A stretch of DNA of 64,000 nt from Rapana venosa (GCA_028751875.1 CM054134.1:39891308-39955307); one strand, 5' to 3'. Counted from the first letter of the stretch, positions 22,855 through 34,080 are shown. The notes: generated from the sequence alone by a model not told the origin. Translations and numbers: made by a program.

Positions 22855-24640
22855 TCAATACCACTTGTTGAAGCAATGTGAATGGTTGCTTTGCAGAATT
22901 GAGGCACAATCTGTCGATATGGGAGCTGGTTGTGGTGATGCAGGACCTGTCAATATGGGAGCTGGTTGTGGTGATGCAGGAGCTGTCAATATGGGAGCTG
23001 GTTGTGGTGATGCAGGAGCTGTCAATATGGGAGCTGGTTGTGGTGATGCAGGAGCTGTCAATATGGGAGCTGGTTGTGGTGATGCAGGAGCTGTCGATAT
23101 GGGAGCTGGTTGTGGTGATGCAGGAGCTGTCAATATGGGAGCTGGTTGTGGTGATGCAGGAGCTGTCGACATGGGAGCTGGTTGTGGTGATGCAGGAGCT
23201 GTCGACATGGGAGCTGGTTGTGGTGATGCAGGAGCTGTCGATATGGGAGCTGGTTGTGGTGATGCAGGAGCTGTCGATATGGGAGCTGGTTGTGGTGATG
23301 CAGAAGCTGTCGACATGGGAGCTGGTTGTGGTGATGCAGAAGCTGTCGATATGGCAGCTGGTTGTGGTGATGCAGGAGCTGTCGATATGGCAGCTGGTTG
23401 TGGTGATGCAGGAGCAATCTGTCCTAAGACTGTCGCTGGTCGAGGAGGAGGAGGGGTGCTGGAGGCTTGAGCTGTGGAGGCTCATAGCACTGGTTTGCAG
23501 GAATGCCCATCTTGGCGGCATCAGAGCCGTTTTGATCACGATCAACTCTCCTAGACGTCTCGTAGCAAGGACACACCATTTGCTTCAATGCTTTGCAAAA
23601 GTCCCAATAGTACAAGGGACTGATGAAAAAGTGAATACCAGAAAGATCAGACTCAGTAACATCCCCAGACGTTTTGAAGCAGGGACACACCATGTGATTC
23701 AATGCTCTGCGAAAGTCTCTATTGTGCAAGGGGTAGATGAAAAAGTGAATACCAGAATGCATAAAACCCAGAACTGCACATGCCTTAAAGTAAGATTTTG
23801 AAATTTCTGCATAATAAGATACGACCACAACACAGTAGAACGGAAACCAGAAAATGACGAGCAGTCCAAACACAATGAAGAAAAGCTTCAAGGTTTTTAG
23901 GTTGGATTTCAACGTGTTAAGTTTTTTACCTTCTTCTTAGCCATGAAGACATCGCTAGTAAGTTTACGAACTCTGAAACTGGAGGGGAGTGATTTCCTAA
24001 TAGCCTCCTTATGTTGAAGAGCTTTCACGGCTATACAAATGTAAATTATTCCTGTTAAAGTACCACTGATACAGAGTAAAGGTAAATCGGCATAAACTCT
24101 GAACCACATAGGTATGGCATCCCGTGTATTGCATGGAATCCACACTTCTTTATGTTCGATCGTGTACAATGGAATTGAAGACCACAAAAGAGCAAGTAGC
24201 CAAACTGAAGCAACGCATATGTTTACTGTTTTGATCGTCATCACACGATTGTAGTAAAACGGTTTTGTTACGTACAGTAAACGATCTATAGCTATGAGAA
24301 CCATGTGGAACATGGAGCAGTCCACGGCAAAGATAGCAAGAGCGTACACGGATGCACACATTAGCCTCAGGTCACAAATCCATGGAGAAAACAATCCCTG
24401 ATTATTTAAACCAATAATCCATGCCACGATACCTACCCACGTATCTGTGCTTGCTAAGGAAACGATGTACGCGTTAGCTCGTGTTTTTAGTTGATCATGG
24501 GTTGTCACCACAATAATCACCAAAATATTGACAACAATTACAAAACCTCCGATCATATAACACGCAATAGCTGCACTGTAATCAACAAGATCAATTTCAT
24601 AGAAGTGAGATGCATTCCCAGTTTCTGAAAAATTTTCCAT
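22855..24640 (-). pseudogene. Class A orphan GPCR, copy 1: frameshifted, TM7 duplicated, minisatellite tail
   Basis: A close relative of the receptor at 51907. The start at 24640 (MENFSE) opens a 243-residue frame with N-glycosylation sites N3 and N9, N38 (1.50), D66 (2.50), C95 (3.25), DRL at 119-121, Ala at 3.32 and ECL2 C170. It ends in the third intracellular loop after KKKVKNLTR. A one-base slip in the A-run near 23925 moves into the next frame, which carries SNLKTLKLFF, TM6 with FWFP instead of CWxP, and TM7 with HFFIY. The TM7/helix 8 segment then occurs a second time, 114 bp further on and in frame (FFISPLYYWDF, CPCYETS). A second slip near 23455-23490 is needed to reach a Pro-rich tail containing TVLGQIAPASP, which aligns with TPVLGHTAPET of copy 2. 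The tail then runs through the 36-bp minisatellite (APASPQPAPIST repeats) to TGA at 22855. It is either a pseudogene or a functional gene with sequencing errors. Confidence 0.75.
22913..23416. repeat. 36-bp minisatellite, 14 units, forming the GPCR copy 1 tail
   Basis: Fourteen head-to-tail 36-bp units with few substitutions. Because 36 bp equals 12 codons and the unit lacks stops in most frames, several long overlapping frames appear on both strands. The minus-strand frame reading APASPQPAPIST fits the Ser/Thr/Pro tail of the paralogous receptor, so I take that frame as the coding one. The others are by-products of the repeat. Confidence 0.9.
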
Positions 24641-24843
24641 TTAAATCTGCACACTTTCAGAAATGCTCTAGGATTTCAACAAAACACACAAGGCACTGGT
24701 TACTGATATTGACGTCATGAAGAATATTGATGACGTAGAATAGGTGGAAGGCATGTTCTATACTTGACGGCCTACTTAACTCATCCTGAAGAATGGAAGA
24801 CACTTGTTCAGCTGATTCACTCGTTTATTACTTGTAGCAGATA

Positions 24844-24908
<65 letters not shown>

Positions 24909-26490
24909 TGGATTTGTTGCAAAGTTTATTGCTGAAGCACTGAAATTACAACAATCACAGCTAAGTTCCAATTAGTTTAACATTTGTGACTAAACTAAAG
25001 TAACATTTATATTCTGTAAACTCCAGCATTTAATGACACACCTAAAGAAACATTTACAATTACGCTGTAATCTCCAGCAAGAATATTTATTGAAAATTTC
25101 ATATACAATTTCATTGGATGGTCTAATATAGCATTCTAGAATGTTCTTTTTATTATTTTAGTTATTGCTTATTGGTTCCTGTTGTTTATCCTTGTCATTA
25201 CTTTGTGTTCAGTTTGAAACTGAGTTTACGTCAGAGCTTAAAGTCGTATCCGTTCATAGAGAGCTCTTTTTTGTGGGTTTTTTTCCCATTACGTTACATG
25301 CATCATGTGATTTTTCTTGTATTTATTTGTATTTACAAAAGAAAGTCGTGTGTAACCCCCTTTGTCAATAGGCCACATTGGGCAGTGACAATAAATTGGT
25401 CAAAGCGTCTCTCTCTCTCTCTCTCTCTCTGTTGTTGTTGTTGCTTCAATTTTACAATGTACGGCTAAATAACTTGTACAGTACACAGAAAAGGGCCATA
25501 CAATGATAGCAACAATGAAAACTCCAAAGGTAAAATTATAAAGTAAATTATTACATAACTGTAACAAATGTCCTGTAGATATTAGATCTAGGACTGTTCA
25601 ATCAAACTTTCGTTACATTAATTGGCAACTTTAAAATGTTGAATAGATCTATGTTATTTCAAGGATTTTTTTTTTAAACCAACAGAGGGTAGGGAATGTT
25701 TTAGATTCTTACACTCAAGAACTATTGAATACTACTAGATCTTATACGCTTACCACACAAGCAGTTTATGTTTTTGCTAGCCTGTTATTTGGCGATAAGC
25801 ACGTCCCATTTTATTTAAAAAAAAATAATGCACTAACCTAGCCACTTTTGCCATGACGTGCAACAAAATGTGTTTGTCTCAGAGTCATCAACATGCCTTA
25901 AAATCTGACATTGATGAAAGGTCTATCTGAAAACTGCTCCTTTGATTCCTAAGCTTTTTGGGCCCAGCTCCACGATGCTTTTTCCCAGAAAATGACAGCC
26001 CTCTTGTAAAGATAGGGAAACACGTAATTCTGCAGACTCCTCTCCATGCATTGGGCCTCTCTGCAGCTCTGTCAGCCCACTCACTTTGGAAGAATCCTAC
26101 ACGTGAAGGTACCCAACAGAAAGTGACACAAATACCCCTTACAGCTAAAGCATCTGTGACATGATAGGTCTTTCATATAACTTAAGACTTTTTCTTTTTT
26201 TAGAATGTGTGGATTTTAGTTATTATTTATTTTATATTGGATTATTCAATTGCCAGTCTTGAACATTGGTAGCTCACCTATTTACTACCATTGTTAAAAA
26301 GTATTGCATTTGTTGTTCGCTTAGAAAAAGTCAGTCGATTTTCAAAGGTATAATCATTTAGGTTGTCAAGTTGGGGTTTTTTGTTTGTTTTTGTTTTTGG
26401 TGGAGGGGGGGGGGGGGGGGGTAGGGGGTAAACATTTCTTATGTGATTTAAAGTCCGTTTTGACGTGTTTCATTTCATGGTAACATTCAT
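24641..26490. other. Unassigned sequence upstream of GPCR copy 1
   Basis: A (CT)n of about 58 nt lies at 24847-24905, 207 bp upstream of the receptor start codon, with a shorter one at 25410-25429. A poly(G) run lies at about 26406-26421. No promoter element can be called with confidence. Confidence 0.4.
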
Positions 26491-26700
26491 CCATAGAATA
26501 TTATGTCGTCTGCAGATTGTACTGAAACGACATCTTTGGTCAACTTCATGGGAAGGTCTTGTAATGAGATATTGAACAGGACAGGACTTATTACAGAGCC
26601 TTGGGGGTAATCCTAAATTTCAGATACACACTCATGGGCATCAAGGGTAAAGTTTGCAGAAGATTTGATAATCAATGGTTTGTCTATATATCTACCTAAG
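26491..26700 (-). mobile_element. LINE reverse transcriptase fragment
   Basis: The minus-strand reading contains RYIDKPLIIKSSANFTL, a stop, then GLPQGSVISPVLFNISL and SADDIIFYG. PQGS.ISPxLFN and xADD are reverse transcriptase motifs of non-LTR elements; the usual Y/F before ADD is A here through a Ser/Ala change. It is too short for a clade call and clearly dead. Confidence 0.65.
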
Positions 26701-27017
26701 GGACCCACTGATATCAATACTGAATGAATGCAGTCTACAAGACGACGAAGAATGACTTGTAGGCAGGTGATCTCAATGCTCATGCCTCTGTTTTGGAATA
26801 AAGTGTGTGAAAAAATATCTAGTAATCGGGTTTTTTTCAGAAAAATGTAGTCGATTTGCGCCTTTGATTATAAAATAATGGCAGTTTTACAAGAATTCCA
26901 GACACTGCTACTCATAGAGCATCAGTCATAACTTTAACGCTTATATCTCCTGCACTACCTCGAGAATGTGACTGGACTACACACAAAGATACCTTTGGCA
27001 GTGATCATTTACCTGTT

Positions 27018-27199
27018 ATTACTACTACTACTACTACTACTAATGTACGGAATTTATATAGCGCTGAATCTTGTAAAGGAACAAATCAAAGCGCTCAGAT
27101 TTTTTAAAAATGCGTGTGTATGGGGTTTTGTAAATTTTGTCATCTGTTCCCACCGGCACACAATGGCCTACTCTTTCGAACAGCGGAACAGGATTTAAC
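27018..27199 (-). mobile_element. SINE-1, tail B, truncated
   Basis: ACT repeats replace the usual TAA repeat next to TGTACGGAATTTATATAGCG. The core follows (ACCGGCACACAATGGCC, TTCGAACAGCGGAACAGG) and stops abruptly at 27199, where different LINE-like sequence starts. Confidence 0.75.
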
Positions 27200-27320
27200 T
27201 ACTACAACTCTTCAAAGAACAACGGCTATCTATGAAACTTCTGCAGACACAATTCCTAATTTTAACTATAAACAATCTGATTGGGAATTATTTAAAGCTT
27301 TTCGTTTTGTTTTGCAGTTT
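27200..27320 (+). mobile_element. Possible LINE linker fragment
   Basis: The reading SADTIPNFNYKQSDWELFKA resembles the segment between endonuclease and reverse transcriptase in jockey/CR1-group ORF2 (PxxNYxKxDWxxF). Only about 30 codons, so a weak call. Confidence 0.35.
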
Positions 27321-27439
27321 ACAATACTGAGAGTTTCGAAATAAGAAAACGTGTTAGTCTGCCATGCTGCCTGGTGCAGCTGGGGAATTGTCTTCACAAT
27401 CCTGTTGCCCTCTGAACGTTTTCTATATAAACACAGAAA

Positions 27440-27441
27440 CT

Positions 27442-27472
<31 letters not shown>

Positions 27473-27512
27473 CACCACCACTGCCACCACCACTATCACT
27501 ACCATCACCCCC
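27440..27512. repeat. (CA)n and (CCA)n microsatellite
   Basis: CA dinucleotides merge into CCA/TCA trinucleotides. Confidence 0.9.
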
Positions 27513-27806
27513 AGCTTTGCTTAAACACTGTGGTAATGTCGGAGTTTCTTCATTCACATGTCCTGAGGTGTCCAGTGATGATATATGGGACAACATGACC
27601 TCAATCTGCACGTGCCCTCTTGTCCCCATAATGGACATTCCATGATGCATCAGTTTGGCCACAGGCTGTGAAATGAACAGTTGCTCTCCTGTGCATCAGT
27701 GCGGACATCCTCCCCCCTCCCCCCTGCACTCCTCCCTCCACCCCCCACCCCCCTCCTTCTTCTATTCAACACGCCCTGCGATTCTTTCTTTCTTTGATCA
27801 CCCTGT

Positions 27807-28189
27807 CTAACTTCTCAATGGCGGCCATTCTTCATCCGGGGGAGGGTTCCCAGGTCCGTTCGGAACGAGTCTGACAGGAAGCGCACTGAATGCTGGGATG
27901 TGACTAATACGTTGCCAGGAAACAAACTGCATCTTTGTCGATGTTGCGATGCTGGATGGTGGCAGAGAATGTGCGCGATCTTCGTCGTTTGACTGATGGG
28001 GGCAGTTAGGATACTGTAGAGCAACAAGCCGGCAGGAAAAATAATGGACTGTTGGCTGGCTGGTCTTTTCTTTTTGTGTGTGTGTGAGTGTGTGCTTGAC
28101 CTGAGAACCGCTGTAGCCAGCCTGCAGTATGAAAACGATGCCAGTGATGGATGACTTGGCGTTCATGTCAAGCTCAGTCATGCCAGTCC
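27807..28189 (-). CDS. Candidate terminal exon pair on the minus strand
   Basis: A minus-strand acceptor (CTCTCTCATTCAG) at 28190 precedes a frame reading GTGMTELDMNAKSS then ITGIVFILQAGYSGSQ, ending at CAG|GTCAAG (28101). A second acceptor (TTGTTGCTCTACAG) at 28014 starts YPNCPHQSNDEDRAHS and continues to TAG at 27807. The phases agree (0). The 87 nt between are also open in the same frame, so they could be an intron or simply coding. The first donor (GTCAAG) is weak. The final part is Pro-rich (NPPPDEEWPPLRS). No family recognised. Confidence 0.25.
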
Positions 28190-28482
28190 CTGAATGAGAG
28201 AGAGACAGAGACAGACAGAGTGAGAGAGAGAGACAGACAGACAGAAAGAGACAGAGAGAGAGACAGAACACTGAACACTGAAAGTAATTTATTGCCATTA
28301 ATAATACAATCTTTTGGCAAGGAGCACAGTATGAACACAATTTAAACAATATGCTTTTTGCAACAAAGAAATAATGAAAACCGAAAGAGGAAAAGGAATC
28401 TCCAATAACTACATTCAACCGAATGCATTAATTGTTATCATACATTAATTGTTATCACAAACATGCATACACACACAGAGAG

Positions 28483-28548
<66 letters not shown>

Positions 28549-28763
28549 AAGAGAGAGAGGAGAGAGAGAGAGGGAGTGAATGAATGAATGAACATTTTTA
28601 TTGAGGGAAAAGAGTAAGCACAATGGTGGCTTTTTTTTTCATCCAGCCCTTTCATCCAGAGAGAGTGTGTGTGTGCGTTACATATTTGTTTACATTATAT
28701 TACCGATAGGTAAAATGATAGAGAGAAAAAAATCCCTTTCTCACAAACTTAACATTAAACTTA
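28190..28763. repeat. (GA)n tracts and two retroelement 3' termini
   Basis: GA/GACA repeats at 28195-28265 and 28478-28573. 28575-28660 has ATTTTTATTGAGGGAAAAGA...GTAAGCACAATGG...TTTCATCCAG, like the termini at 6062 and 7205. 28275-28400 has a similar AATTTATTGCCATTAATA end. Confidence 0.6.
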
Positions 28764-28972
28764 TCATGATAATCTTGACCACCTTAATGCAGTAAAGGGG
28801 GAAAAATAACTAAAAGAGGAAAAGTATCCGTTCTCATACACAGTTGGAATGATAGTAACCTTCACGTCCTTTTCCTGCTGGAAAAAAAGTACACGTCCTA
28901 CGATTTCTAACTGGAAATTCTCTCGATTTCGGGATGACCCTGAAGGTAAGTCAACAAGGAACACAACATGGT
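28764..28972 (-). CDS. Candidate coding exon, minus strand, unrecognised
   Basis: The acceptor TGTTTCCTTGGATCACAG at 28973 is followed by an open frame reading HVVFLVDLPSGSSRNR, QLEIVGRVLFFQQEKD and VKVTIIPTVYENGYF, with TGA at 28764. The alternating hydrophobic pattern resembles a beta-sandwich strand series, but I recognise no family. Its phase does not join cleanly to the candidate exons below it at 28189, so I do not link them. The opposite strand carries a GTAAGT at 28945, but the plus frame there is poor. Confidence 0.25.
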
Positions 28973-29252
28973 CTGTGATCCAAGGAAACACAGGTTCATG
29001 AATAGTCGCAGTGTATCAAGGTACTCTAACTGGCTGCCTGATATGGCCTCTGTGGATTGGATTGGACTGGACTGGATTGGATTGGCCCACGTGTCAGTGA
29101 CTGATCCACTTTTCTCTGTTTCCTTGTAGGCGCCTGCAATGAAAATGTCAACAGCAAAAAAGGAAAAGCTTGTTGACAAATGTTGACAACATCTTTGAGG
29201 CTATTATGTTTGTCAACAACATGTTCCCTCAGATGAAAAACAATCACCATTA

Positions 29253-29254
29253 CA

Positions 29255-29294
<40 letters not shown>

Positions 29295-29400
29295 TTCCAG
29301 GGCTAGAGCTCCGAGGTTCACTAATGGTAAAGATTTTTGCGTATGCGAGCGGTTCTCCCCCCACCCCCACCCCCGCCACGCCCCACCCCTGCCATAGGTT
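29253..29400 (-). mobile_element. (CT)n followed by inverted SINE-1 tail-C fragment
   Basis: After (CT)n at 29257-29291, the text GCTAGAGCTCCGAGGTTCAC...ATTTTTGCGTATGCG is the reverse complement of the tail-C end at 30805-30855. Confidence 0.5.
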
Positions 29401-29514
29401 AGGTAGCGCATTCCGATTTCGGGAATGGTGTCTAAACGTAACACCTGTATGCAATGCATGCATTTTTTCAGCCTTGCTCTTTCTTTCCAGTTTGACGAGA
29501 AAATGAAACAGATG

Positions 29515-29845
29515 TCAAAGTCCTTCGGATGAGACTAGAAACCTAGGCCCCGTGTGTGAATGCACGCAGAACAGCAGAACATCTTGCGCACACGTCAAAC
29601 ATCCGTTTCGCCTTTTGGGAAGACTAGCTTATTTCGTGCCGATAGGAACGGATGATAAAAAAATTTTCTTCTCAAAAACGCATGCACAGAGGTGTCGTGT
29701 TTAGACACCATCTCCCAAGTCGGAATGTGGCTACCTAAAGTCAAGTCAAGTCAAGTAAAATTTTTATTTCCAGATGGTACATTGAATAAGCAATGCATTT
29801 GCTTTTTTTCTCAAGCCATCTATCTAAGAATAAATTTCTTAATGA
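29515..29845 (+). mobile_element. SINE-1, tail C, ending against a (TCAAG)n terminus
   Basis: Core: GATGAGACTAGAAACCTAGG, CATCTTGCGCACACGTCAAA. Tail C: CACCATCTCCCAAGTCGGAA. It runs into (AGTCA)n and AAAATTTTTATTTCCAGATG (29738-29845), a LINE-type terminus in minus orientation. Confidence 0.6.
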
Positions 29846-30454
29846 TTATACTGAAATACTACATTATTGCAACCTTTACCAATAAATTGAACCAGTAAAA
29901 AGAGGAAAAGCGATAAGATTATACATTGGAAAATCCAAATTACACACATATACGTACACACGCACACACATACTCATACACACCTGCGCGCGTACAACCC
30001 CGTCCCCCCCCCCCCAAACAAAACAAAACAAAAAGCCCAAAAAACAACAACAATAACAAAAGGCACCCACCCCCCCCCCCCCCAACAAAAACCTAAACCC
30101 AACCCAAACCCACAATAACCCCTCCCCGTTCCCCCCCACGAAACACTACAAGAGAAAGCAGATCAGGAACGGAGTGCCCCTACAGGCTGCATGCATTAAA
30201 AATGAATGGAGAACGCATCAGCCCCGATGCAAGAGATTAAAAGGTGCATGTGTGTAGCTAAAAACAATATCGCTCTACTTCAGGTCTGACAGAAGCAAGT
30301 GTTTATGACCCTGAAAAGAACAGGATTCGGAAACGGGAGCAAGGAGTCCCTTTCGATAGCAACAGACATAAATTACGGATAACTGTGCTTAATAAATAAT
30401 AAGTATGACGAAAGCAATTGTGTTAATGGTCTCCTGGAGTATGATCACTACCAG
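29846..30454. other. Low-complexity and unassigned sequence
   Basis: C/A-rich homopolymers at 29998-30140; no recognised gene in the remainder. Confidence 0.5.
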
Positions 30455-30866
30455 GGGGAACAGGATAGCCTAGTGGTTAGAGCATTGAGCTCGCGATCCG
30501 AGGCGTGGGTTCGAACCAGCACGAGACGTCCGTTCGAGGGAATTTTTTCGCCCGAAGTTAACATCAGTACCGACTTTTCCTCAAAGTCCTTCGGATGAGT
30601 CTGTAAACCGAGGTCCCGTGTACAAACACGGGCAGAACATCTTGACCAAGATATCTAAGCCTGTTCGGCCTTTTGGAGGGAGGCCAATGTGTATGGGTAG
30701 GAAAGGATGAGAAAATTGAAAAAACAACAACCCGCATGCACATTGGTGTCATGTCTATAGATCACCTCCGAAGTCGGAACGCAGCAGCCTTAATGGTGGG
30801 TAAAAATTCGCATACCCAAAATCTCACCATGGTGAGCCTTGGAGCTCTGGCTGAGGAGCGACAACT
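30455..30866 (+). mobile_element. SINE-1, full-length, tRNA head, tail C
   Basis: Head: ATAGCCTAGTGGTTAGAGC (box A) and GGGTTCGAACC (box B). Then GTTAACATCAGTACCGACTT, core (AACCGAGGTCCCGTGTAC, CAGAACATCTTG), and tail C (CACCTCCGAAGTCGGAAC, AATCTCACCATGGTGAGC). It ends at a poly(C) run (30869-30894). This copy defines the head and tail C most clearly. Confidence 0.8.
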
Positions 30867-31019
30867 TTCCCCCCCCCCCCCCCCCCCCCCCCCCGCCTCC
30901 CCCAATCCCCTTCCTCCCAAACAACAAAAACCTACGCTGCCATTTTCACTGCCCTAGATGACCTGCTGATGCAAAGGTAAGGGATAGTGGGACAAAACGA
31001 GACATTGTGTGGTGGCAGT

Positions 31020-31800
31020 GCAGGGCAGGGTAAGGCAAGGCAAAATAAGGTAAGGCATAGCATGGCAAAACAAGGTAAAGCATAGCATGGCAAAACAAGG
31101 TAAAGCATAGCATGGCAAAACAAGGTAAAGCATAGCATGGCAAAACAAGGTAAAGCATAGCAATGGCAAAACAAGGTAAAGTATAGCATGGCAAAACAAG
31201 GTAAAGTATAGCATGGCAAAACAAGGAAAAGCATAGCATGGCAAAACAAGGTAAAGCATAGCATGACAAAACAAGGTAAGGCATAGCATGGCAAAACGAG
31301 GTAAAGGATAGCATGGCAAAACAAGGTAAAGCAAAACTCGGTAAGACAAGGCAAAACAAGGTAGGCAAAAAACAAAGTAGGCAAAACAAGGTAAGGCAAA
31401 ACAAGGTAAGGCAAAACAAGGTCAAGGCAAAACAAGGTCAAGGCAAAGCAATGTTAAGGCAAAACAAGGTAAGGCAAAGCAAGGTCAAGGCAAAGCAATG
31501 TTACGGCAAAACAAGGTAAGGCAAAGCAAGGTCAAGGCAAAGCAAGGTCAAGTAAAGCAAGGTAAGGAAAAGCAATGCAAGCCAAGCCAAAACAAGGTAT
31601 GGCAAAGTATGGTAAAGCAAAGTAAGGCAACATAAGGCAACGCAAAGCATGGCAAGGCAAGGCAAGGCAAAACAAGGTAAGGCGAAGCAAGTATGGTAGG
31701 GCACAGGGAGTGAGCCTGCTTAAAGAACTGACAGTGACCAGACAAGGCAAGAGGAGGCAAGACAAGACAAGCTGGAGCGGACAAAAGAAGGCAAAGCAAA
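31020..31800. repeat. 25-bp and shorter GGCAAAACAAGGTAA tandem repeats
   Basis: 31055-31330 is a regular 25-bp array (CATAGCATGG plus CAAAACAAGGTAAAG). To 31800 it decays into GGCAAAACAAGG and GGCAA pentamer-based repeats. All three minus-strand frames stay open because the unit lacks stops; I do not regard them as genes. Confidence 0.9.
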
Positions 31801-32150
31801 ATAAGTTTAGGGTCAGCACCATACAGATTATTTTTCCAACTCTGCCATAGTTAGTACCTCTGATCTAAACAGAGGCTTCAGTTAAGTAGCTTGTTTTGTA
31901 CTGCATCATCTTCTGTAACATTCCTGTACTGCTGCTGCTGCTACGCCGACTCATTTCAATCTTTTCGCCACAGCCATACCCAGTTTCATTATGTTGCAGC
32001 CTCAGAGTCTGAAGTCTACAGGGAGCTTATCAGGGAGACAAGGGTTTTCTTTTTCTACATTAAAAAAGGGCCTTATATGAAATAATGATCTTGTGTCAGT
32101 GTATCTGTGTAAACAAAGAAGCTTTTTCCTTATTGCAAAGTCTGAAGCAT

Positions 32151-32151
<1 letters not shown>

Positions 32152-32218
<67 letters not shown>

Positions 32219-32330
32219 GAGAACCTACATTTGTATCTGTACATATAATAGAAAGTGTGTGTGTGTATGGTGTGTGTTGTGTGGGGGGGGGGGGGGGGGG
32301 GGGGGGTTGTGTGTGTGTGTGGGTGTACAT
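32152..32330. repeat. (GA)n, (GT)n and poly(G) run
   Basis: GA tract to 32221, GT tract, then about 24 G (32283-32306). Confidence 0.9.
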
Positions 32331-32383
32331 TTGAATTTTGTCAACTCTGTTAATTGGTATTGGTTGTACGGGTGTGTTGTATG

Positions 32384-32450
32384 CAAGCGCTTTGATTTGT
32401 ATTGCAAGATACAGCGCTATATAAATTCTATTCATTATTATTTTATCATT
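32384..32450 (+). mobile_element. Tail-B retroelement 3' end, plus orientation
   Basis: AGCGCTTTGATTTGTATTGC, AGCGCTATATAAATTC and ATTATTATT follow each other. No core is attached. Next to it, 32466-32493 is a GC-rich hairpin (GGCCTCGGGC / GCCCGAGTGGCC). Confidence 0.6.
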
Positions 32451-32754
32451 ATTATCAATGTCAAGTGGCCTCGGGCCACCAGCCCGAGTGGCCCTTCACT
32501 GTTGCTGGGTCACTTTGGTGATGTTCAGTGGGGCCTGTTCTGGGCTAACACACGCAGGACACCATCTACACAGTCCCTTGCTGACGACAGCAATAATTCG
32601 TTCGCCTAGCCAGACCAAGTGAGACGACCACATGGGGTGATAAAGACCAGTACCTCCCTCCAACGACCTTTCCCGTGAACCTTCAACCTCACAAACTTGG
32701 ACACAAAATCACCACAGGCACGGAAATGTCTGGGGGAACTGAAACTGAGGTCAC

Positions 32755-33003
32755 CATGAGACCAGAGCAACTTCGGATGAGACTATAAACCGAGGCCCCG
32801 TGTTCGAACGCATGAACAACATCTTGCGCACACGTTAAATCCTGTTCCGCTTTTCGAAAGAGTAGGCCATCGTGTGCCGGTGGAAACAGATGTCAAAATT
32901 TACAAAACCGCATACACACGGGGACTTGATGTAAAAAAAGCACATGAGGCTTATTCCATTATCCTCGATATAAAAGAATATAAAAAATATAAAAAATTCC
33001 ATT
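32755..33003 (+). mobile_element. SINE-1, tail A
   Basis: Core: TTCGGATGAGACTATAAACC, GAGGCCCCGTG, CATCTTGCGCACACGTTAAA, GGCCATCGTGTGCCGGTGG. Tail A: AAAAAAAGCACATGAGGC, TTATTCCATTATCCTCGATA, then AAAAGAATATAAAAAATATA. No tRNA head, so 5'-truncated. Confidence 0.75.
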
Positions 33004-33034
33004 ATTGCATGATGATCGATGATGGTGAGGAAAA

Positions 33035-33345
33035 TAAAATGCTGCTGCTATGGAAGTGCATCGCTTTCAGACTATGTGGCAGAGCTGTACTCGAAGCTTC
33101 GTATCATAATATATCCGGCATCAACCAGGCCCGAGAGATACAGACACCCGCAACGCTCCTAAAATTATATCAGTAATGTGGATGAATCTCGACTGTGTGG
33201 TCCCAGTCTTTTCAAGGAACGCATAGCAAACCCACTCTGGGTAGGAGCCGGCTGGAGTCTGAACAAATCCTATGCCTCTTATGGGATTCGAACCCGCGAC
33301 CCTCCAGTCCGTAGCCCAAGGCACTGACTACTACGTCAAAGTGGC
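33035..33345 (-). mobile_element. SINE-2, full-length, tRNA-like head
   Basis: Reverse complement: GGGTCGCGGGTTCGAATCCC (box B), CCGGCTCCTACCCAGAGTGG, GTTTGCTATGCG, GGTGTCTGTATCTCTCGGGC, and an end with GCACTTCCATAGCAGCAGC. Matches the copies at 58735 and 63268. Confidence 0.7.
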
Positions 33346-34080
33346 TGGCTCAGTAAAGTAGCTTTGATTCAAACCAGTTTTTCTCTTTTTGTGTTGGACA
33401 TGTTATGCGAGTTCAAGGACAAGGCCTACAAAGTGTGTACAACTGTACCATGAACATTCTTTCCACAACAAAGCAAATAAATGCCGATTTTATCAGTACC
33501 AATAACACATCCTCCTGTCACTGACCTTGGAAAGGAAAGTGAAGGGGGGTCGGGAGACTCACAGGTTATAGGGTATCATCAGATGCAGTCCGGGTGGGGA
33601 TGATTATGAAGGAGGGGAGAGAGCTTGTCCTGTCCACTTTGACCCAGGCCGGATCCTGACCTTTTCCTGGCTGTCAGCATCACCGTGGATGGATTGGGGT
33701 TGATGAATTGAAGGGTTGGGGGTGGGGGTGACAAAAAGTGAGGGAGGAGGGGGTGGTGGTGGATTTGTTGGTGGAAAACGGTGGACGAAGGATACAGTGA
33801 TGCACAGGGGTGTCTTATCATTGACGAGAGCCAGTCATGGAGGCTTCATCAGAAAACAGGGTACAGTTGTTTTTTTTTTGTATAGTATAATTGAATGCGT
33901 GCATAAAGGCGAAAAATGTTCTGTTTTTGCAATGTTTTCTGGAAAAAGCCCAAAGATAATTGGAGATGTGGATTATCTTTTTTTGGTCTAATGTGATTCG
34001 TGAATTCCTAGTTAAGACCTATCGATTTGTGATTATCATTTTGATATGAAAAACAAATCATATTTATAGGTTATTGTTAT
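33346..34080. other. Unassigned sequence
   Basis: G-rich between 33713 and 33765; otherwise no feature recognised. Confidence 0.5.

Noticed and set aside
22844..23801. Long plus-strand frames (208 and 307 codons) across the minisatellite
   Set aside because: They are the open antisense frames of a 36-bp stop-free repeat and of GPCR copy 1; the paralogue supports a minus-strand frame instead.
30471..30525. Possible tRNA gene
   Set aside because: Box A and box B are present but the sequence continues as SINE-1 and no acceptor stem pairs; the same holds at 1560-1613, 3036-3102, 39339 and 63275.
30932..31441. Cys/Leu/Phe-rich minus-strand frames
   Set aside because: All three frames are open because the 25-bp unit has no stop on that strand; composition follows the repeat.
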